A model generated the notes under the pieces. It was not told the origin of the DNA and did not search any database. It saw nothing but the letters and a program-made list of their open reading frames with translations. Made by a program: the position numbers and the translations under genes. A stretch of 64,000 nt of DNA from Kudoa neothunni (taxonomy: Eukaryota; Cnidaria): positions 4,464,001-4,528,000 of the forward strand of contig OZ199839.1 in the NCBI GenBank assembly GCA_964304625.1. The letters are read 5' to 3'. Shown piece by piece: positions 57,168 to 64,000 of this stretch. Every line of letters begins with the position of its first letter. Within the stretch, counting starts at the first letter, position 1.

Positions 57168-60023
57168 CCCTTCCGGGACGAAGGGGGTGCATTATGCACC
57201 CCAATTTTGTTATTATCAAAAATTTCCCCTTTTTACACGTTAAGAATCTGATTCATATTTTGTCAAATCTCACAATTTTATCAATATTTTTATCTTATAA
57301 ATTTAAAATAGATAATTTGAAAGAAATTGGTTTAATATTACTTGTTAAAATGACGCAGGTTATCCTTTACCTTCAAAAATTATAAATAATAAGTGGTGGT
57401 TACTACATCGTATAAAATTTATTTTTACATATAAGGCACAAATTAATTTAAAATAAAATACATTAAAAACCTAACAAATCATATTTATAACTTATACCGA
57501 ATTAGCCCGATAGGTCATAGGATTATTTTGGGATTATTTTCAAAAACGCACGAGTGGTAACGTTGTCATTTGGGATCTGCAGGTGCATTTACGTTTGTAT
57601 GAAAATTTGTTAATATTTAATTTTTCGATAAAATTATGGTATCGGAAAATAGTTCAGATGATTTTACTGAATATTCTGGAATTTCAGGTGACTCAGAAGT
57701 CGACGGTGATGAAATATTGCAAGGGATAACTACTAGTAAATCAGGTTTCCAGTGGAAATATGGCCGCAAATCAAGAAAACGAACGAGGTGCCACAATCAT
57801 GTTATCGATAAGCCTGGTCCCATAGGAAATCCAGGAAATATTTCGTCAATTTTATCTTCGTTCCAGCTGTTTTTTTCTGATTCTGCGTTAGAACAAATTT
57901 TATTCTTCACGAATAAGTACAGGCAATCAAGTACTCAGTATAAATATACAAATACAATAACGATAGAAGAATTAATGGCCTTTCTTGGTGTTATGATTGC
58001 GTCTTGTCGTTGTAATGAATCAAGAGTGTCCCTCAAATTCCTCTGGGAAACTCACCCCCTATTGAAGCAGCCTTTTTTCAGCTGCTATATCGAGGGATCG
58101 ATTCACTCTCATTTATCGGACTATCCGATCTGATGACAAATCAAGGAGAACACCAAGAACCGATAGCTCATATGACAAATTAGAACCTATCCGTGAGATT
58201 TTTGAGGAAATCAATATATCTTTCCGGGAAAATTTTTCACCCGGTTTACATATAACCATTGATGAACGAATGGTGGGTTTCAGCCGATATTGACACCTCA
58301 TATTTGCTGAGTGTGCAACTGTACATAGGAAGGATGGGCAACGTACGCGAGACTAAACAAGGGGAAAGGGTTGTCAAAGATTTCATGACTCCGCTTTTTG
58401 GTTCTGGGCGAGGATTGACAACTGACAATTTTTTCACCTCCGTGCCCTTGGCATTATTTTTACTACAGAAAAATATTACACTTACTGGAACTTTGAGAAG
58501 AAACAACAGATATATAGCTGATATTCTTCGAGATATGACGAATCGTGATGGGCTGTCGTCGAGATTTTGCTTCTCTGAAGACGTGACATTAGTGTCATAT
58601 ATTCCCAAGAAAAATCGTAATGTTTTTCTATTGTCGACTGAAATCCATGACAGTTCGATTGAACCATCAGAAAGAAAACGCCCCGAAATTATTCTAAATT
58701 ATAATCAGACCAAAGGGGGCGTTGACAATGGCAATCGAATGACGCAACAATACAGCTGTGCTCGGACAACAAGAAGATGGCCATTCAGGTTGTTTATGAA
58801 CCTTATTGATATATCAACATTGAATTCTTATATTATACGGATGTCGAGGTTCCCAGATTGTCGATCAAGTGATCGAAGTCGGCGCCAATATTTTCTTCGG
58901 GAGCTGGCAACTGAATTAATCAAACCGAATGTTTTGAGTCGTCAAAGTTTAGGACATACTTATCACTCTCATATTATTAAATTTGGATTCAACATATTTG
59001 ACAAATACATCAAGGACGGTCAAACATCTATTTCTAATGAAGAAACTTTAATCCCAGTACAGTCAAGATGTACGCTTTGTCCAAAGAATATTGACAGGAA
59101 GGCAGTGTGCCATTCGCATCGAATTAAAAAAAAAGTTATACAATGTCTTAGTTGTAATATGGAATCAAACTAATGTTCAAAAAATAGTCCAATTTTAATA
59201 GGTTTTTTAAATTATGAAGTATTTTTTAGTTCAAAAGTCCAGTTATGTATGGTATTCATCTCCTCGAGAATATAATGAAAATTACACAATGATTATATCA
59301 TGTTTTAGTTAAAATTATAATAGCCAACTTATAAATTTTTTAATTGGAATATTTATTTTCGTGATTTCGGTGCTGCATTGAAAATTCAGCTTAACCTATT
59401 AATAATAATAAATAATATAATACGTTTTGAAAGCTACAAGTGAAAATAAATCCTAAAATACTTAACTCATATCGTTAAGATTAGTATTTATACATGAAAT
59501 TAATTTATTCTATTCAATCGTCAGTATTTATCTATATTACATTTCGTTGTTACCAGGTTATAGAATCGGAAACTACAACGCAACGATGATTATTAAGTAA
59601 GAAAGAATTCCCTGCTAATTTAATCTTATTATCCATATATGGGATTAACGAGAATAATCGGTAGTTTACATAAACCTGGATGGCTCGACTCTCGGTGTCG
59701 ATGTGAGAAAAACACTGAAGCCGAGAGCCGAATCTTCTAAGAATTTATAGAGAGCTTTATTGTTTTATTGAATATGTTCCGCTTGAATATTACGTTGATC
59801 CATCATTTCTTTAATGAATCGTTCTGATTAGTTAAATGCATTTTTTTCTATAGAGCTATACTATTTGGACTTCTGGGTGGATCTTTTTAATATGTAAATA
59901 ATTTTTAATCAACTTAGACGGTGTATTGCATCAATAAAGCGTAATAACATGAAAATTTGCTGGGGTGCATAATGCACCCCCTTCGTCCCCCGCGTTAGTT
60001 TTTTGAGCTCCGTCCTCCGAGGG
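57168..60023 (+). mobile_element. PiggyBac element, broken transposase
   Basis: The 2,856-bp element begins CCCTTCCGGGACGAAGGGGG and ends, inverted, CCCTCGGAGGACGG. A shared internal tract is GGGACGAAGGGGGTGC, followed by ATTATGCACCCC. TTAA is exact on the right (60024-60027) but ATAA stands on the left. The right end carries about 27 extra bases between the tip and the shared tract, the asymmetric layout known for piggyBac. The GGGGTGCATTATGCACCCC tract forms a near-perfect palindrome at each end. Confidence 0.9.
57636..59173 (+). pseudogene. PiggyBac transposase with frameshift and internal deletion
   Basis: The ATG frame at 57636 has the acidic N-terminus (SSDDFTEYSGISGDSEVDGD) and the start of the piggyBac domain (LEQILFFTNKYRQ). 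A frame change near 58080 leads into SRDRFTLIYRTI, KLEPIREIFEEINI and the first catalytic Asp in HITIDERMVGF. About 25 residues (the usual CPFRxY...KYGIK segment) are then missing, and the frame resumes at VSADIDTSYLLSVQLYIGR. Later motifs are intact: TTDNFFTS with the second Asp and KGGVD with the third. A C-terminal zinc-binding domain follows (CTLCPKN, CHSHR, CLSC). One frameshift and one small deletion make it inactive, but the rest is well kept. Confidence 0.9.
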
Positions 60024-60026
60024 TTA

Positions 60027-60780
60027 AGTCGGGTTTTTGACTTAAAATATGAAATCGAACAATTTTTATTGGATCCAAACTCGGATCTTGCTAATGTTTT
60101 CATGTTCCAAAAGTTCTCAAAAATGTTGGCATATATCACGAATATCTTTCAACACTTGAACGAATTAAATTATTCACTTGAAGGAAAAGATATAAATATT
60201 AAAATGCCTCTGACAAGTTACGAGCATTTCGCGGAAAGCTAACCTTATGGATTGTCAGAATGAAAAATAAAAAAAATTGTAATTTTCTACTATTAGAGGA
60301 AAATTTTACAAATGAAAATGTGAATTTCGAAATTTTGCAAATTGAAATAAAATGTCATTTTGAAAAATTGAAAGATTCTGTTGACGGCCATTTTTCCACT
60401 GGCAACTTAAATGAATCTGATAGCTGGATTGTCAATCCATTCGCCTTCAACATGGAAAAAATGGGGGATGACAATGACGAAAAAGAAAATTTGATCGAAT
60501 TAAGATCGTGCCAATCAATGAAACTGCTGTTTGAGTCAAGTTTACTTGAATACTTCTGGTGTCACACCCTTAATAGTTATCCCAGTTTAGCGAAAAAGGC
60601 GCATAAGATTTTAGTTCCATTTGTCACTACGTGGTTATGTGAATCGAGGTTTTCCACCATTTTATACATAAAAACAAGTATAGAAGCACGTTAAAGCCTG
60701 AAAATGACTTACGAATAGTACTATCCAATAAAAGTCCTCGTTTCAATGTTTTAATTGTCAATAAAAAACAAAAAAAGTCC
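60027..60780 (+). pseudogene. hAT fragment, ZBED5/Buster-like C-terminal half
   Basis: Starts directly at the TTAA to the right of the piggyBac element with VFDLKYEIEQFLLD, continues LANVFMFQKFSKMLAYITNI, then in other frames SYPSLAKKAHKILVPFVTTW and CESRFSTILYIKT. It ends in a third frame with LKPENDLRIVLSN, the normal tail of ZBED5-like hAT proteins. The N-terminal half is not found to the left of the piggyBac element, so that side was lost or rearranged. Confidence 0.8.
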
Positions 60781-61252
60781 AAAATATAACTGAAATTTTT
60801 AATTGTTTATTTTACGATTGTATTTTTTCGCATTAAATGGTTAAAAAATGTATATGCATGCCATTGCTCTAATTTTACTAAAATTAAATAAACATTTTTA
60901 TAGTTCGTTTTAACTTCGTCTTCTTGCATTATGAAATACTGGAATCGCCAACGTATGACTCAGCACTTATCCAATAAATGATTAAACTTAACTACCTGGG
61001 CTCACGGAGACAAGGGTGTTATGTACCTATTAAAGGAAATAAGCACATTTTCTGTATATTTATTGTCGTTATGGAAAATAAATGAAACTAGTATAATAAT
61101 ATCATTTTATTGAATAAATTTTTTCTCGCTCAGAACCAAAATTTAATAATAAAAAATTTGAATAAACATATAACTAACAATAAACAATACGTACATCACA
61201 AGTGCGTACGCAGTGCAGATTATTGTTGAAGTTTGAGATTCCAGTAATATCC
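60781..61252. other. Intergenic, upstream of the roadblock gene
   Basis: AT-rich, probably including the roadblock promoter; no specific site is recognised. Confidence 0.35.
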
Positions 61253-61761
61253 ATGATTACTGTAATTATAATATTTATTTTTCAACAAATTATTTTCATC
61301 AAGAGCGATTTAATTCAAACGAGAATTGATAAAATTTCAAAACATGAAAACTTTATAGGAATGGCTGTGTTTACCCACGAAGGTATCAGCTAATAAAAAT
61401 ATTATTTGTGCTGTTATCGATTAAATTTTGATATAGGAGGAGTTATCTACTCAAGTCTTCCTTCTGAACTATCATCTCAGTTGTGGAAACAATGTAGGAA
61501 ATTATCTAAACGATCAAACAATATTATAACACTTTTCGGTGAAGAAGTGAAAGAGTTCACTTCGATAAGGAAGTGTGTTTAATTTATTTTAGATGAATGA
61601 TTGCAGTGTGATAAGAGTCAGAAGCGATACACATGAATTTATCATGATTTATTGTATTTAATCGAGTGTAGAAAGGAGCAAAAATCAATTTAATTTTTTT
61701 AAATATAGCCGAACATTACATACTAATAGCAGTTCAAGATCCCTATGCAGCTAAGAAATAG
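61253..61761 (+). CDS. DYNLRB: Roadblock/LC7-type dynein light chain
   Basis: Light chain bound to the dynein intermediate chain. Five exons (61253-61261, 61304-61382, 61437-61546, 61593-61653, 61709-61761) join in phase to 103 residues, close to the usual 96. The first exon encodes only Met-Ile-Thr. The protein follows the roadblock fold: helix LIQTRIDKISKHENFIGMA, strand AVFTHEGGVIYSS, helix LSSQLWKQCRKLSKR, strands CSVIRVRSDTHEFIMIY and EHYILIAVQDPY. It ends AAKK before the stop. Introns are 42, 54, 46 and 55 nt. Sequence identity to animal DYNLRB is moderate, so a divergent paralogue is possible. The third junction (GEE to MNDCS) was chosen because it fits intron size and the alignment. 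Confidence 0.85.
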
Positions 61762-61898
61762 CAGAAGGTTGCGAGATTGATTCTGTCTTTATGGTCGAAT
61801 GGGCTGAAAAGTTGCAACCAACTGCTTGAGAAACATTTGTAAAGTTTTTCTCCCTTAACACATCAAACATTTATTATTCATATTGATATGTTAAGAAA

Positions 61899-63310
61899 CT
61901 ACTTTAGTATTTCAACTAGCTCTTTTTTTATTTTTTTCACCACGAGTGGACCTTCAATAACCATTGCTGTGTAAATTTCGATAAGGCTTGCGCCGTTTGC
62001 TATTTTCTCAAACGCATCTGAACCTGTGAAAATTCCGCCTGACCCGATAATAGGAATTTTACCTAATCAATTAATGAATTTCTAATAAAATTAATCGATA
62101 ATTAGAGTAACCTTGAGTTTTTTGATAAAAATAACCAATTAGATGGGTGGAGAGATCCTTTAGTGGGGCACCACTGAGACCGCCCAGCTCCGCTGTTACA
62201 TCATTTTTCGGCAGATCAAACCGTTTGATACTTGTGTTAGATATGATTATACCATCAATAATATTCTACTAGTGCGTTTAATTTATATTTTTGTCCTACA
62301 TACACATACCGGTTGTTCTTTGAACAATTCGATAATTTGGTCCAGCTCACCAAGAGTTAAATCGGGCGCAATTTTTACTAAAAGCTTAGGTTTGGAAGGA
62401 CGATCAAGGAGATTTTTGTCACCAGTCTCAAGCTCAGCTTTAGCCTACAATATTTTGCATCAGATCAAATTAAAGCAATACATAAAGTAATACAATCCTT
62501 AAAATCTTTTCTAAATATTCTCGCTGTTGCAAGGAACGCAATCCCGGTGTGTTTGGTGATGAAACATTGATAACAATGTAATGACAACAATCTTTGAAGT
62601 AGTTGACACCGAGTTTGTAATCGTTATAGGGATTGTCGGTGTTTTTATTCATGCCAATATTGACACCAAGTTTAAAATTACCAGAAGACACTTGATCAAT
62701 TCGCTTCTCGATATTTCTACGTACCAACTCGATACCATAATTGTTGAACCCCATTCGATTGATAAGAGCATTATGATCCAATAGACGAAACATTCTGGGC
62801 TCAGGATTTCCCTTCTGTAATCGGGGAGTCACCGTCCCTATTTCCACAAAACCAAAACCAAATTTGGCCAAGTTGGGAAAACAGACAGCGTTTTTGTCAA
62901 ATCCGGCGGCCAAACCAACCGGATTTCTGAATATTGTTCCCATTGCTCGAGTATTCTGTCCAGTTGTACATATTACACACAGGCACATACAACCACTAGT
63001 AAGATACCAAATAGGACTCCATCTCTTTCGAGTCCGCACCTATCCTTGGAATAATTCCATATGATGCCAATTGAATTGATATTTTGTGAGCCTTTTCAGC
63101 ATCAATATTGTGCATTATAGGCATCACTATCCCCTTCCACACAGACTCGTTACCTATATATGCTTCAAATGCAAATGCTACGCCTGCTACAGCCACCATC
63201 GCAATCAAATTGCGATATATCGGGGATGGGGTCTTATTCGAGCGCAGAAACATGTACGCTTTGATATCTCTCCACACTGGTATCTGAAAACGTTGTCTAC
63301 TCCACGCCAT
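61899..63310 (-). CDS. DHODH: Dihydroorotate dehydrogenase (quinone), mitochondrial class 2
   Basis: Fourth step of de novo pyrimidine synthesis: FMN-dependent oxidation of dihydroorotate, passing electrons to ubiquinone at the inner mitochondrial membrane. Five exons (63310-63008, 62955-62494, 62444-62310, 62265-62112, 62062-61899) join in phase to 405 residues; the human enzyme has 395. A basic N-terminus precedes a membrane helix at about residues 35-55 ([19 protein letters not shown]). Family motifs are [39 protein letters not shown], the catalytic Ser loop [15 protein letters not shown] (about residue 233), [28 protein letters not shown] and PIIGSGGI. Introns are 52, 49, 44 and 49 nt. 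I chose ATG 63310; the frame upstream lacks an ATG nearby. It is complete and apparently functional, and faces the roadblock gene tail to tail, 137 bp apart. Confidence 0.97.
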
Positions 63311-63731
63311 GATGTTTGTCACGTGGATTAAGCGATTTTAGGGTTGGTAATTGAACTGTTAAGAGCTTAAGCTTTTTATGTAATTTAGTCGGCAAATTTA
63401 CTGTTGCTACTATAACTTAACACTTAACCTCTATTTTTATATTGAATTGGGTATCAAAATCATGTTAAATGTTTTTGACTGGATATTCAACAAGTTGAAG
63501 TAAAATCGACCTATCACAGTTTTTTGCTCATCAAATGATTATTTTCTATTAGTTTTAAAACCTTTTTATGAAACTAAGTTTTAGGTAATGAACTTGAGAT
63601 AATAATGATAATCGAATATGTTAAAAATTAGAAAATATTTTCATATATTTATTTACTTTAAACTAAATTAAATTAAAATTTAACTTTTAAAACGACGATT
63701 TGATTTTTTATTATAACACTAATTCTCAACT
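63311..63731. other. Upstream of DHODH
   Basis: AT-rich, probably including the DHODH promoter. No defined site is seen. Confidence 0.35.
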
Positions 63732-64000
63732 ACTAGCGGGAACTGCCCAGCGTTATTTGGGGAAGATTCCACCTAGATACGTTTTTTAATAGTATTCAAA
63801 AAATATATTTAAGTTTTGAATTAACTCATAGAAACAAAATAAGTAAAAATTTGTAAGCAATATACTTTAAAAATTTCATGGTTTGGCATCAACGCTGAAT
63901 AATTTAGGGTCAGCGACAGCGTCGTATTTTATTCACTCCCGAATTATTTAAATTCCGCTAGAATGTTATCTAAAACGTTAGATAATGATCCGGTTCGGAA
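63732..64000 (+). repeat. Unnamed repeat family, copy C (cut by window end)
   Basis: Begins ACTAGCGGGAACTGCCCAGC like copy A and continues with the same subterminal sequence. A middle portion present in copies A and B is missing here. It runs off the window. Confidence 0.8.

Noticed and set aside
1-64000. CRISPR array, rRNA genes, or retrotransposon reverse transcriptase
   Set aside because: I saw no regularly spaced repeat-spacer array, no rRNA core motif and no YXDD-type reverse transcriptase motif in the translated frames.

Overview
The window looks like AT-rich nuclear DNA of an animal with very small introns. Six recognisable host protein genes have exons that join in frame across GT-AG introns of about 40-70 nt. 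The gene content fits a metazoan: a LARG/PDZ-RhoGEF-type RhoGEF, RBX1, V-ATPase subunit a, a roadblock dynein light chain, mitochondrial class 2 dihydroorotate dehydrogenase and an AKR7-type aldo-keto reductase. Tiny introns, long gene-poor stretches and many DNA transposons would suit a reduced parasitic or simplified animal such as a myxozoan or mesozoan, but the sequence alone does not settle this.

Layout. 1-8.4 kb is transposon-rich and holds two apparently identical 3,175-bp blocks (1-3175 and 4492-7666) on either side of a 200-N gap, with hAT, Merlin and pogo elements. 8.4-12.7 kb is mostly unexplained. 12.7-17.7 kb (+) is the RhoGEF gene. 20.7-22.1 kb is a Tc1/mariner-type transposon that looks complete, with a 340-codon uninterrupted transposase and TA target duplications. 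22.8-28.0 kb is a graveyard of Merlin, pogo and an unnamed repeat, with nested insertions. 29.0-29.6 kb (-) is RBX1. 30.0-32.2 kb is a non-autonomous hAT-like element. 33.9-35.0 kb (-) is AKR7. 35.5-52.5 kb (-) is one V-ATPase subunit a gene. Most of its introns are tiny, but two are swollen to about 5.6 and 7.3 kb by transposons (piggyBac, pogo MITE, Tc1 and long-TIR elements). 53.6-60.8 kb holds hAT and piggyBac copies. 61.25-63.3 kb holds the convergent pair roadblock (+) and DHODH (-).

The host genes are unrelated housekeeping and signalling functions: Rho activation, cullin ubiquitin ligation, proton pumping, dynein transport, pyrimidine synthesis and aldehyde reduction. I see no operon-like logic among them. 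The notable biology is the contrast between a compact exon-intron style and heavy, layered DNA-transposon load. I found no CRISPR, rRNA, clear functional tRNA, retroelement or novel defence-like system.
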